64,000 nt of DNA from the NCBI GenBank assembly GCA_007570785.1, contig ML660204.1, positions 3,213,968-3,277,967 of the forward strand, given 5' to 3'. Under the pieces are notes generated by a model, which saw nothing but the letters and a program-made list of their open reading frames with translations, did no database searches and was not told the origin of the DNA. Shown here in pieces: positions 42,986 through 53,859 of this stretch (position 1 is the first letter of the stretch; every line of letters starts with the position of its first letter). Origin of the DNA: Antilocapra americana. Taxonomy: Eukaryota; Chordata; Mammalia; Artiodactyla; Antilocapridae. The position numbers and the translations under genes were made by a program.

Positions 42986-43964
42986 GCCTCTAGGTCTGCG
43001 GATATAAGACAGAAGTTCTCTGGAAATGTCTGAGCCCCATTCAAATGAGACTTGCCACAGAGATGTGACCCAGTAGGATCCAGACATTTACATTCACACA
43101 TCCAACAGATATCCTGAACCATCCTGTGACTCAGCTGCTCTCTTCTGCCTCCCAGATTTAGGCCAATGAGGTCTTGGCAGGTGCGTGGAGCCTGAGAAAC
43201 TTAGCTCAGTGTCCATAGGTCAGGGCTTGGGGAGAGTTTGTATGTGGATGTGCCAGACAACAGGACTGAGCCACAGTGTGGACTCAGAGTCCCCCACACC
43301 ATTGACAAGGGCCCAGGAGACACACAAACCAGGGAGCTGAAGAGAACTCCAGGCCAAAGCCCTGAGTTTAGCTGAACCTCAAACCGTATCACACTCAGTC
43401 CCCCAAATAATGTGAGCTTGGCTTGTCGTTTTTTCCTTCCTTCCCTGCCTCCTTTCCTTCTCTAAAATGCAGGATGGGTGAGAATGGCTCTTACATTGAA
43501 AGAATTAATAAACACGAATAAAGCTGATGGTCATTGAGAACTTGACATGTGCTCAATGGCTTACATAGTCTGAAGAAATTGCAAAATGGACAAAAAGAGT
43601 TTGCTGAATGCACCTTCAGTTTTCTGATTCTGTAAGGGTTTGTGTCTTTCATTGTCATTACTGATAGTCATGCAAATGATTTTGTCCATAGAAATGCAAA
43701 TGAGCTTGTCCCTCGGAATACAATTGATTATTGTCCTATGACTACTGACCAGTTTTGCATCTATTTGTAAATTCGTTTCAGCATTTCTGATTGCCTGTGT
43801 ATTTAGGTATGCCTCTGAATTATCCCTTGAACCATTTGTAAACAGCTTCTTGAGTCATTAATTCAGGAGTTAAATGCCATCTTTGACACATACTTACTTT
43901 AGATTTATAGGAGTCACGATTTTATCTTTAAAAAATTTATCTTTTAATAGTATGTATAATCTTA
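42986..43964. other. Single-copy DNA with tandem octamer motifs
   Basis: No gene. Two perfect ATGCAAAT octamers lie at 43670-43677 and 43694-43701 within a 24-bp direct repeat. Confidence 0.45.
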
Positions 43965-44150
43965 TTTACAAAGCTATTATCGATTTCAGTCACCCTCATT
44001 TTATCGATGAGGAAAACCAAGGCCCAGGGTGTCATGAAATCTGCTCAAAGCCATCCACACAGGTCATTGTTGGAGCTGAGATCTGCACCCGGGCAGGGTA
44101 GACCCAGAGCTGGAATTCTCTATCCTACGTGGTCCTGTTGTGCTATTGGA
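43965..44150 (-). mobile_element. MIR, antisense
   Basis: 'caccctcattttatcgatga', 'ggaaaaccaaggcccagggt', 'ctgctcaaagccatccacac'. Confidence 0.7.
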
Positions 44151-44218
44151 TGTGTCTTCCTAGTTGTGATGTTGGGTTTCAAGTTGGTACTCTCACCACT
44201 GACCCTTCAGGACTGTGG

Positions 44219-44318
44219 TCAATGCCTTTATAAATATAAATATAAAATATATTTATATTATATTTATATAAATATTATGTTTATATAAAATATAAATATA
44301 AAGCTCAATGCCTTTATA
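44219..44318. repeat. AT-rich island between direct repeats
   Basis: 'tcaatgcctttata' occurs at 44219-44232 and 44305-44318 and flanks about 72 bp of pure TAAAT/TATAT-type sequence. The island may be a replication-slippage product that copied its flank. Confidence 0.8.
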
Positions 44319-44653
44319 GCTGACTGCTGTGGCCAGTCCACAGGGAGCTCCCAAGGGCAGACGAGACCTCCTCCTCCTCTGCATCATAGTGCAAAACTGT
44401 GAGCACTGTGGGTAGCAGGCGGATTCTTACTGGTAGGTCTTAAGACAATTCAGAGAGTACCTCAAAACCTTCACTAAAGTCTGTACTTCCTCTTCAATGA
44501 CACTAAGGTCCACTTCTTTAATCTACTTATTTTAATAGAATAAATATTTAAAAAAATAATTGTGATAGTTACAAGAATGTCAAACTCTTTATGGGGTAGC
44601 AAAGAACAGCTGTAGTCTGAACACCTTACTACCTGATGAACGCATTGACTTTA
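44319..44653. other. Single-copy DNA without a gene
   Basis: No feature recognised. Confidence 0.4.
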
Positions 44654-44783
44654 AAAAATATATATATATATTTTTTGGCTGCACCATGAGTCATGAGGAT
44701 CCTAGTTCCCAATCAGGAATAGAACCCAAGCCCCCTGCACTGGAAGTGTAGAGTCCCAACCACTGGACCACCAGGAAAGTCCC
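44654..44783 (-). mobile_element. CHR-type SINE, antisense
   Basis: A TA-rich tail, 'ttttggctgcaccatgagtc', and the head 'actggaccaccaggaaagtc'. Confidence 0.88.
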
Positions 44784-45004
44784 TGAATAAATTTTGAAAA
44801 CCTCTTAGGAGGAAGCTTACATCGGAACTAAATCAAGTTATTCTGTAGAACTACTGAACTGCAAATACCATCTTGATGGGAGAATGACCAGACTAACATT
44901 TCATTTGGTTGATGTTTCCATATGAAATTCAAATTATACCTCAAGGGAGTCAGAACCCTAATACTGATGTGTATTTTGTGAGCTGAGTATTTGCAGATGA
45001 TAGT

Positions 45005-45660
45005 GTTGCCAGCGAACAGTTGTTGAATTTTTACTCTGTACCAAGAACTTGGTTTTTCTAGTAGTCATGTACAGATATGAGTTGGACCATAAAGAAGGCT
45101 GTGTGCTGAAGAATTGATGCTTTCAAATTATGGTGCTGGAGAAGACTCTTGAAAGTCTCTTGGACTTCAAGGAGATCAAACCAGTCAATCCTAAAGGAAA
45201 TCAACCCTGAGTATTCATTAGAAGGACTGATGCTGAAGCTGAAGCTCCAGTATTTTGGCCACCTGGTGTGAAGAGCCAACTCATTGGAAAAGACTCTGAT
45301 GCTGGGAAAGATTGAAGGTGAAAGGAGATGGGGGCGGTAGAGGATGAGATGGTTAGATAGTGTCACTGACTCAGTGGACATGAATTTGAGCAAATTTCAG
45401 GAGATAGTGAAGGACAGAGGAACCTGGCAGGCTGTAGTTCATGGGGTTGCAAAGAATCAGACATGGCTGAGTGGCTGAACAACCACAAAGCACTTCTGGA
45501 AATGCTTTACATGCATGTTGCTATTTAATCTTTCAATGGCTCTATATGGTGTGAGTTCTATAATTAGCCTCATTTTACAGATGAGGTGACTGAAGCCCAG
45601 TAGTCACTTGCCAAGGGCCACTAATCTACTAAGTGGAGCCACAGGTTAAGTCTCTGTGCA
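45005..45660 (-). mobile_element. MIR, antisense, split by BovB
   Basis: The left piece is 'gttgttgaatttttactctg' and 'taccaagaacttgg'. The right piece from 45487 is 'gaaatgctttacatgcatgt', 'cattttacagatgaggtgac' and 'agtcacttgccaagggccac'. BovB occupies the gap. Confidence 0.75.
45065..45484 (+). mobile_element. BovB LINE 3' fragment, sense
   Basis: 'aaagaaggctgtgtgctgaa', 'gaaggactgatgctgaagct', 'tttggccacctggtgtgaag' and 'tcatggggttgcaaagaatc' are the last 420 bp of BovB. The coding strand is plus and carries stops; the minus-strand frame is a shadow. Confidence 0.92.
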
Positions 45661-46575
45661 CACACTTGATTTATGCGTGTTCTAGAAGAAAAGGTAAGTT
45701 CATGGGGGGAGAGAATTCCATTTCTGATAGTTCTTTCCTTGAAAGATTGCTGTGATCTCTCTCTGAAGACAGCACTTCCATGTCCATTTCCAAAACAACT
45801 TTTATTCCTGAGATTCCTAGTGTGGCGGCCAACTCCCCAGGTACCCTCTGTGTTCCTTACCACCAGGCTCATACTCTCTTGTGTTGCCCCTTCCATAGTG
45901 AGTTGAAACTAATGTGTGTGTCTGTGGCAGAAACTATAGTGTGTGACTTCCAGGTCTGGGTCATAAAAGGTGTTGCTGTTTCTGTGTTGGCCCCTGGATG
46001 GTTGCTTGGGAGACGCTGGCTGCCACGTCATGAGGATGCTCAAGCAGCTCTGAGGAGGGGCCCACGTGGAGAGCAACTGAAGGCTGGTGATGTTCTGATG
46101 GATTTGTTCAGCCTCCAGTCCCTCCTCCCTTGGTGTTCTTTCCTGTAAGTCAGAGACTGTAAAGCTGAAGACTCTATTTCCCAGACTCTTTTGCAGCTAG
46201 AGTTCTGGACATGAATTCAATTTGCTATTAGATGCACCTGGGTGGGGTTTAAGAGGGGGAGATGAGGCAGAGGCCATCATTCTGTGCTGTTTGGGATGTG
46301 TGAGGCAGGGTTCACCATGGCTGCACTCCTGTCAATTTTTCCAGCTTCTTCGGTGTTGAGAAACAGGTACAGTCATATGCTACCAGATTCTATGATTCTG
46401 TTGGCATCCTCAGAGAATGTGGCTCCAGGGAGGGTCAGTTCTGTAGGCCACAGGAACCTTTCCTGGAAGCATGGCCTTGAGACCACTGCCCCAAGCACCC
46501 AGTGGTTTTTCCAGCACCTTGCCCTGTACTAAACCACAGAATGATTTCCATCTCCTGCTCTGAAACTTGATTGTG
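45661..46575. other. Single-copy DNA with a possible ancient repeat
   Basis: 'ctatttcccagactcttttg' and 'cagctagagttctggacatg' (46167-46213) look like a common old mammalian repeat that I cannot name. Otherwise no feature is seen; the 122-codon frame 45780-46148 has no domain I know. Confidence 0.35.
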
Positions 46576-46783
46576 TGTTTGTGTGTGCTCACTCAGTCAT
46601 GGCTGACTCTTTGTGATACCATGGGCAGTAGCCTGCCAAGCTCCTCTATCCAAGAAATTCTCCAGGCAAGAATACTGGAGTGAATTGTCGTTTCCTTCTC
46701 CAGGGAATCTTCTAGACTCAGGGATGGAACCTGGATTTCCTGTATTGCAAGTGGATTGTTTACCATCTGAGCCACCAGGGAAT
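46576..46783 (-). mobile_element. Bov-tA SINE, antisense
   Basis: 'gctcactcagtcatggctga' to 'catctgagccaccagggaat'; it sits at the start of an L1 fragment. Confidence 0.92.
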
Positions 46784-47115
46784 ACTACTTGGCATTGAAA
46801 AGGGAGAAACTATTGATACATGCATAAACTGGATGAATTTCAAAAACTTAAAGTAAAAGAAATAGATACAAAAGAGTGCATACCAAGTGATTCCCTTTAT
46901 AGGAAGTTCAAGAGTAGGCAGAGACACAATATGGTCCTCAAGGTCAGAAACAGTTTATCTCTGCTGAGGGCAATGGACTGGCAGGGAACCTTCTGAGGTG
47001 CTGGACATGTTCTCTATCTTAATTTGGGTGGCAGTTACATGGGTGTACACAGAGGGAACATCAAGCTATCCACTTAGGATCAGCACACTTTACTGATTAA
47101 AAGGTTATCTTTGAA
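46784..47115 (+). mobile_element. L1 3' region, sense (old)
   Basis: 'atactacttggcattgaaaa', 'actattgatacatgcataaa', 'aagagtgcataccaagtgat' and 'ggtggcagttacatgggtgt' follow an L1M 3' end. Confidence 0.7.
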
Positions 47116-47164
47116 GATCAGCACACTTAGAACTAGTCCCATCTGATTCACATCAGCAGAGAAT

Positions 47165-47575
47165 GCTATTGGGCAAAGTCACCATCATTATACCCACTCT
47201 TCTGTGTGGGGACTTTTAGGTTGTTCTCAGCACTTTTTACAATTATAGGCAAAGCTATGGTCAACATTCCTACCTGAATCTTGGAATTCTTCTGTGGGTA
47301 TATCCATAAGGTAAATTCCTAGAAGTGGACTTACTGGGTCAGAGGGATCACAGCTGCTGACGTTGCGCAGAAATTGCTCAACTGCCCTCCAAGAACATTG
47401 CAGCATCATCCACGCCCACTTCACCATCATCTCTGAGAGCCTGAGTTTTCCCACAGCCTCTCCGGCATAGAGCATTACCAACCTTTACACTGTTTGCCAA
47501 CCTGATGGCGAGAAATATTTTATCTTTCACTTGCTCTTTTCTTCTAAATATATCTGCTCTATCTTTACCCATTTC
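47165..47575 (-). mobile_element. L1M-type region, antisense (old)
   Basis: 'gtgggtatatccataaggta', 'aattcctagaagtggactta', 'ctgggtcagagggatcacag', 'aactgccctccaagaacatt' and 'gatggcgagaaatattttat' match a reversed old L1. The minus frame 47227-47481 is a broken remnant. Confidence 0.75.
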
Positions 47576-47739
47576 CCACATTGGGTTTCTGCAACTGTTT
47601 TTGTTTGAGGTAAGGATTTGTTGCTAAATAAAATAGATTAAACTTTCAGATTAGATCAAAGAAAAGATCATGCTTTCCAAAGCTGAACTGCCAAGAGGAA
47701 CCAGAGTTTGTCTCTGGTGGGACACAGTGGGGATGCCCA

Positions 47740-48110
47740 CCTCACAGCCATGATGCTTACCATGGCTTTCGGCAAGAGGTTCTGATTTTCCTTGCCTCAG
47801 CTTCCTCCTCTGTGAACTGGAGCTCATAATAGTATTATTATTGTTGTGAAAGATTGTGGGGAAAGATCGAAGGCAAGAGGAGAAGGGGGTGACAGAGGAA
47901 GAGATGGTAGGATGGCATCACCGACCCAATGGACATGAGTTTGAGCAAGCTCCAGGAGATGGTGAAGGACCTGAAAGCCTGACGTGCTGCAGTCCATGGG
48001 GTTGCAAAGAGTTGGACACGACCAAGTGACTGAACTAAACTGATTGTTGTGAAGATTAAATAAGACAACATTCCTCCAGGGCTCAGACTGGACCAGGCAT
48101 GTCCTAGGTC
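47740..48110 (+). mobile_element. MIR, sense, split by BovB
   Basis: 'cctcagcttcctcctctgtg' and 'gaactggagctcataatagt' precede the BovB; 'tgtgaagattaaataagaca' and 'ggaccaggcatgtcctaggt' follow it. The repeated 'ttgttgtgaa' on both sides is the target duplication. Confidence 0.8.
47850..48041 (+). mobile_element. BovB LINE 3' fragment, sense
   Basis: 'gggaaagatcgaaggcaaga', 'atggcatcaccgacccaatg', 'gacatgagtttgagcaagct', 'agttggacacgaccaagtga'. Confidence 0.92.
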
Positions 48111-48446
48111 TTGTACACGTTTCAGCCTCTGCTGTGATCATGGTGACTCATCATGGTAGGGGCTCCTCTGGGCTTCAGTTTCTATCTTTATAAAGTGAGG
48201 CTGTTGTGTGAGATCTTCCGGCTCTTCTGCCCTGTGGCCTCTGCTCCCGGTGGCCTGTAAACACCCTGCTTCCCTTCCCTGGGCACCACATCGCAGGCTC
48301 CTGGAGTCACCCACCAGCCAACTTACCACACAGGCTGTACCACCTCCGGCCACCTCCAAACTCCAGTGCTTATACTTGGTCTCCTGGCCCCAAGGCAGTA
48401 AAACGCGTGGATGGGACTCAGACTCCCTGGAGAAAATGATTCTTTT
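48111..48446. other. Single-copy DNA without a gene
   Basis: A minus-strand frame (48138-48518) overlaps the SINE next door. Nothing is supported. Confidence 0.4.
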
Positions 48447-48456
48447 GGCTTCCACT

Positions 48457-48675
48457 GGGCTTCCCTGATGGCTCAGATAGTAAAGAATCTGCCTGCAATG
48501 CAGGAGACCCAGGTTCAACCACTAGGTCAGAAAGATCCTGGGGAGGAGGGCATAGCGATCAATTCCAGTATTCTTGCTTGGAGAATCCCATGGACAGAGT
48601 AGCCTGGCGGGCTACAGTCCACGGGGTTGCAAGGAGTTAGGCATGACTGAGCCACTAACATTTTCACTTTCACTA
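48457..48675 (+). mobile_element. Bov-tA SINE, sense
   Basis: 'gggcttccctgatggctcag' to 'gagccactaacattttcact'. The perfect duplication 'ggcttccact' lies at 48447-48456 and 48676-48685. Confidence 0.95.
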
Positions 48676-48751
48676 GGCTTCCACTGCAATCTCTCTCAAA
48701 GGAGTGAGGCTCCAGTATTGGAGTCTCACAGTGGGTCAGACACTTTTTCTT

Positions 48752-49020
48752 TTCTTTCGTTTTTATTAATTAATTTTATTGCAGTATAGTTGCTTGTGTT
48801 GTTAGCTTCTACTGCACAATGAAATGAATCAGCCATATGTATACATATAACCCTTCCCTTTTGGATTTCTCTCCTATTTAGGTCACCACAGTGTATTAAG
48901 TAGTTCCCTGTGCCATATACTCTGTTCCCATCAGTTGTCTATTTCATACATAGTGTCAATCCCATCTCCCCAGTTCCTCATCCCCTCCCACCTTCGTATC
49001 CATACATCTGTTCTCTGTGC
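48752..49020 (-). mobile_element. L1 3' UTR (ruminant-type), antisense
   Basis: 'ttttattgcagtatagttgc', 'aatgaatcagccatatgtat', 'gtagttccctgtgccatata' and 'catctccccagttcctcatc' are reversed L1 3' UTR. Confidence 0.82.
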
Positions 49021-49994
49021 CTGCAGACACTTTTTCAAAGGTTCACACACAGAGAACTGAGCCTGGCCTCCTCTGTCCTCTGTGTATCAACTCAGGCACC
49101 TTTCTGGTAACTCCAACAAACAATGAATCCCAAATTAGACTTGGCTGGTTTCCTTCCCCAGAAAGGTTCCTTCCTCATCCTCCCGCTACAGCCCCACCTG
49201 CCTTGACTCACACCATGGACCCCGTTTAGTTCACGTCTTGGAACTTGACAAGCATTCATCTCCCTCTGATTCTGGATCCAATGCCACTCCTGTAGGGGCA
49301 GCCCCTCAGTTCTCTCATTGGGAAATCCCATCCTCCACATTGTAATGGGCCCAGACAGAGGGATCAGATCCTTTGGAAGCCAAATGCCCTCTGAGTAAGT
49401 TTCAACACCATCAATTAATAATTTTTGCCTCTCCTGCCCTCACTCTCCACCCACCTCTTCTGGTTTACCACCATGCCTGGCAGCCACCTGTCAGATTCTC
49501 AACCCATCACCTGGGTGGCATTGCCCCTCAAAGACTGGTGTCCCAGGTGGAGATGTCCCATCCTGTGTGGTGACAGCAGTGCTTCCTCTAGTCCCTGGCA
49601 TGTTCGTGGGAGCCCAAACAGAGCCCGTTATAGACTCACATCAAAATGAGATTGGCGGGGAAGAAAGAAGGGAGAGAGAGATGTGTGCTTGTTTGTTAAC
49701 TGCTGGTTCTAGCAACTCTTCTCACATTCACTGCAAGGCCTGGGGAGGCGCACCAAGTTATGTTTGATGGAATAATTATTAAATGAGGTCCGAGGCATTG
49801 AGAGGCACACTTGTAAAAAGAAGAGTGACTCGCACCAGTTATCCTAAATGTTGATTCACAGGCTTGGAAGTTCATAGTGTCAGGGTCCTGCTGATGGTGA
49901 ATTCTGGCCCTAAGCCAATGTTTGCTAAGGCTGCTTTACTTTTACTAGATGATGAGAGAGACAAACATTCACACAGAGAGTAAACAGCCAAGAT
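49021..49994. other. Single-copy DNA without a gene
   Basis: Overlapping 60-80-codon frames on both strands; no domain or repeat is recognised. Confidence 0.4.
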
Positions 49995-50420
49995 TTAGGG
50001 ACACAACTACATGTTAGGCATTTGCTAAGCATTTGATGTGAATCATCTCATGGAAGGGCTTCCCAGGTGGCTCAGTGATAAAGCGTCCAGCTGCCAAAGC
50101 AGGAGAAGCAAGAGATGCAGATTCAATCCCTGGGTGGGGAAGATCCCCTGGAGGAGGATATGGCAACCTACTGTAGTGTTCCTGCCTGGAAAACTCCATG
50201 GACAGAGGAGCCTGGTGGTCTACAGTCCATGGAGTTGCAAAGAATTGGACATGGCTGAGTGCACTCACAAATATCTCATGGAAACCTCAAGGCCATCCCA
50301 AAAAGAATTTGACTGCTGCTAACCCCAATTTGCAGGTGAGAAAAGTAAGGGCTAGCAAAGCTTATTGACAAGAAGTTCAAGGTCACACAGTAAGCAGAAG
50401 CAAAGCCAAAACTGAATTGA
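49995..50420 (-). mobile_element. MIR, antisense, split by a Bov-tA
   Basis: 'tgttaggcatttgctaagca' before, and 'aatttgcaggtgagaaaagt' and 'aaggtcacacagtaagcaga' after the SINE. Confidence 0.78.
50056..50272 (+). mobile_element. Bov-tA SINE inside the MIR
   Basis: 'gggcttcccaggtggctcag' to 'ggctgagtgcactcacaaat'. The duplication 'atctcatggaa' lies at 50045-50055 and 50273-50283. Confidence 0.95.
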
Positions 50421-50469
50421 TATGGGGCTTCTTGATCTCACACTCTTTACATATGGGCTGCGCATCCTT

Positions 50470-50835
50470 TCTTGTGGGAGCTGTCCTGTGCAACCTAGGA
50501 TGCTTAGCAGCATCTCTGGTCTCTACCCACTGGATGCCAGTACCACTAAGTTGTGACAACCCAAAATGTCTCCAGGGACTTCCCTGGTGGTCCAATGTGG
50601 TTGAGAGTTCACCCTCCAATGCAGGGGTGCAGGTTCGATTCCCGGATGGTGAGCTAGGATCCCATGTGCCTCTTGGCCAAAAAACCAAAACATAAAACAG
50701 AGGCAGTGTTGTAACAAATTCAGTAAAGACTTTAAAACAATGGTCCTCATCAAAACAAAAAAAATGTCTCCAGACATCTCAAAGTGTCCCTAGTGCAGGG
50801 GAGGTGTCATTACCTCAGGTCCAGAACCATTGTGT
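50470..50835 (+). mobile_element. MER20, split by a CHR SINE
   Basis: 'gctgtcctgtgcaacctagg', 'atgcttagcagcatctctgg', 'ccactggatgccagtaccac' and 'agttgtgacaacccaaaatg' continue after the SINE with 'gtctccagacatctcaaagt'. Confidence 0.88.
50576..50760 (+). mobile_element. CHR-type SINE inside MER20
   Basis: Head 'ggacttccctggtggtccaa', then the longer tail 'aggcagtgttgtaacaaatt' and 'cagtaaagactttaaaacaa'. The perfect duplication 'aaaatgtctccag' lies at 50563-50575 and 50761-50773. Confidence 0.95.
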
Positions 50836-52319
50836 TGAAATTTTCACTGTCTCTTTCCCCTTCTTGCCACCCCATGTGAATTGGGACAAGGCCCTGGGAC
50901 CCTCTTCAGATTGGAGAAGCTGTTTGAGAGGCAGCAGTTTTTATTGTCATGGGTTTTCTGAGTCCTATTCTTTCCATGTGATGAGTCAAGGGCTCCTGGT
51001 TCTGAGAGGGTTGTCACCTTACCTACATTTAACAAGGAGCTATTGTGTGTGTTGGCTTCGGGGCGTTCCAGAAATGGGCAAGACACAGTCTTCTCTCCCC
51101 AACTGGATCAGGGGTTACAATCCAGTAAACCACAGCCAAGTCTGGCCCAGGAGATGTTTTCCTTATCTTGTAAAATATTTATTCAAAAATTGAATTGGCC
51201 GGGGTTAAAAAATGGGGATCTTTCACTCTCTGAAATGAAATATCCAAATGTACAGCTTACTGTGAAACATCAGATTTTTGTCTGCCATCCAAAGAGTCTT
51301 GCTCATCTGTCTTGGTTCTATTTTAGCAGCTGGTTCATAATTGGAGTCTATTTTTACTAACATTGGTAACATGTCAGGTCCATGTAGGTGGGTAATCCCT
51401 TCAGGGGAGGCAGGGTCCCCTGGAAGCACACGTGTCCTGAGAGAGTCCCTAGGGGAGAGTGAAGCTCCTGGGGTGGGGGCCAGCTGGTGCAGGTGGGGAA
51501 CCCTGACTGCTCTTCAGGGTGAAGTCCAACTGGAAAAAGCAAATCAGGGGGAACGGTCTCCCCAGGGACTCCAAGCTGTTGGGGGAGAATGCCCTGCTGG
51601 TCTAGCTCATTTCTAAAACCACCATACTGGTTTCTAGAAATGTCCCTTGTTACAATCAGCCCAAGGGATGCTGGCTTCCAGCTGGGAAGCCAGCCGAGAA
51701 GAAATGGGCAGTAAAGTGTTTCATATAAAATTGGTTTGGGAATTGAGGCGCTGGCTTCACATCAAGGCATGTCAGTGAGGTGCTGGCCTGAGCAGCCCAT
51801 TTACTATCCAAGTGATGTAAGTGAGGCCGTAAAATAGATATTTATGAGTGAGTCTTATGGAGAAGCCTTGCCAAGTGCTTCGGTGGCCTAATCATATAGG
51901 TAGGAAATTAAACAGCAGAGTCAGAGTTAATAATGAATAATGTATAATAACAGGTCATCGCTGTCTTGGCTGGAAGATGAATCGGTGCTGGTGTCCGCAG
52001 TCAGATAACCCCAGGGCGGGCTGCACATCTGGGGTCCCCTCTCCTTCCCTCCAGTGTGGATTTCAGAGCCGGACCCTCAGGGCTGAAAGGAAAAAGCTTC
52101 TTGTTTCAAGTCTAAAATCATCTGGGACAAAGAAAGGGTGCAGGGTTGTCTTGTTATTATTATTTTAATTTTGCAATTTTAAAAAAAATCAGAATGGTCT
52201 GGATGAAGATAACCAAGTCTCTGAATACCTCTCCCCCATCCAGGTCTCCTCCACCCCAACTTCCCTGTTGAAGAAATTAATCCTTCCAATGGTGAGGAGT
52301 TTATGGGGAGAGTAATTGC
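50836..52319. other. Repeat-poor single-copy DNA
   Basis: No repeat or supported gene. At 51670-51694 a perfect 10-bp stem ('gctggcttcc' and 'ggaagccagc') encloses a 5-base loop. From 51700 to 51960 the DNA is AT-rich with many TAAT cores. The 129-codon frame at 50804-51193 has no familiar domain. Confidence 0.45.
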
Positions 52320-52450
52320 TCTAATTTTCCAAATGAAGTAACTGAGGCCCAGAAAGTTTGTGACTCACCCGCAGCCAGGGAGAGGCAGGGGACCGGTGTG
52401 AGGTAAGGTCTCCCTGGAATCAAAACATGTGCCTTTCCATCAAGGTTGTC
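52320..52450 (-). mobile_element. MIR, antisense
   Basis: 'taattttccaaatgaagtaa', 'ctgaggcccagaaagtttgt'. Confidence 0.65.
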
Positions 52451-52493
52451 TCTGGAGCTAGAGACTCTTTTGGGTTGGTGCAAGGTGTTCATC

Positions 52494-52705
52494 CCAGAGG
52501 GTGTCTCAGTGGGTAAAGAATCCACCTACAGTGCAGGAGTCACAGGAGACACCGGTTCCTTCCCTGGGTTGGGAAGATCCCCTGGAGGAGGGCATGGCAA
52601 CCCACTGCCGTATCCTTGCCTGGAGAAGCCCATGGATGGAGAGATTGGTGGGCTGCAGTTCGTGAGGTCTCAAAGAGTTGGACCCGACTGAAGCAACTTA
52701 GCATG
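52494..52705 (+). mobile_element. Bov-tA SINE, sense
   Basis: 'tgtctcagtgggtaaagaat' to 'ccgactgaagcaacttagca'. It has several changes, so it is not among the youngest. Confidence 0.9.
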
Positions 52706-52921
52706 CACATTCATTCCTGGAAGTGCTCAGGTATCAGGAGGGCTGCCTAAGGCCTGAGAATTGCCTTGCTAATAAGTACCAGGTGACCCTTGTGCAAAGC
52801 CAGACTTGGCAGCCCCGCAGTGGCTTATAGGGACCCTCACGTCCAGAGCATGTCTAGGAGAGTGGCCACCGGGCACTGAATTGGCCAGTGGCTCGTAAGC
52901 AGATTTGGCCTGCCTTCTATT

Positions 52922-53120
52922 CTTTTTTTTTTTTATTTTTTAAATTTATTTTTTTTGGCTGCACCAGGTCTTAGTTGAGGCATGTGAGATCCTCGATGTG
53001 GCCTGCGGTATCTTTAATTGTGGCATGAGAAATGTTAGTTGCAGCATGTGGGATCTAGTTCCCTGACCAGGGATCAAACCCTGGGCCCCCTGCATTAGGA
53101 AAAGACCACCAGGGAAGCCC
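52922..53120 (-). mobile_element. CHR-type SINE, antisense
   Basis: 'ttttttggctgcaccaggtc', 'gcagcatgtgggatctagtt', 'ccctgaccagggatcaaacc' and 'agaccaccagggaagccc'. About ten head bases ('gttcaaccactgg'-like) are deleted. Confidence 0.9.
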
Positions 53121-53282
53121 CTGCCTGCCTTTTAAAACCATGAGCCCAACTCTCTGTCTCCTTTTACATTATAAATGATTAGAGAGTAGACATGGGTCCA
53201 TGGCTTCCCCCCACTCCCGTATAAGGCACAAGAAGACTTCACTTTGGGTGGTTAATCATGCTTGTCTTGTGGCTTCCTAGAT

Positions 53283-53485
53283 GATCTAACCCAGACATCT
53301 ATAAAGGGCGGGATAGTAAATATTTTAAGCTTTGTTATCTAAGAAGCAAAACTGAGCAACTCCTCTCCCTGAAAGACTAACAGTCTTTTTTTTTTTTTTC
53401 CTTTTTTACAATTTAAAAATGTAAAAACCATTCCTAGCTTGCAAGCAGTGGCTGCATTCAGCCCATGTCTGTAACTTGTGGCTCC
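53283..53485 (+). mobile_element. hAT-like MER fragment
   Basis: 'taaagggcgggatagtaaat', 'attttaagctttgttatcta' and 'aaatgtaaaaaccattccta' belong to the same family as 2513-4492; the middle is deleted around a T run. Confidence 0.72.
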
Positions 53486-53504
53486 TGAGTGCTAACCTGT
53501 ATCA

Positions 53505-53727
53505 TGCGTGCATACTCAGTTGCTTTAGTCATGTCCAACTCTTTGTGACTATTTTGACTGTAGCCTGCCAGGCTCCACTGTCCATGGGGTTCTCCCGACA
53601 AGAATACTGGATTGGGGCACCATGCCCTCCTCCACACCATCTTCCTGACCCAGGGATCAAACTCGCATCTCTTGCTTCTCCTGTATTGGCAGCCAGGTTC
53701 TTTACCTCTGGCGCCACCTGGGAAGCC
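53505..53727 (-). mobile_element. Bov-tA SINE, antisense
   Basis: The 15-bp duplication is 'tgctaacctgtatca' (53490-53504) against 'tgctaaactgtatca' (53728-53742). The body is 'catgtccaactctttgtgac' and the head 'ggcgccacctgggaagcc'. Confidence 0.95.
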
Positions 53728-53859
53728 TGCTAAACTGTATCACTTTTGCCTAATGAGACAGCCAGTTCTTGAAGGATACAGATGGCTCATTTCTACCCAA
53801 AGCCTCACTGTATCTGTAAAGGGAACAAAGACCCTGCTTCTAAAAATGCCCCTAGTCCA

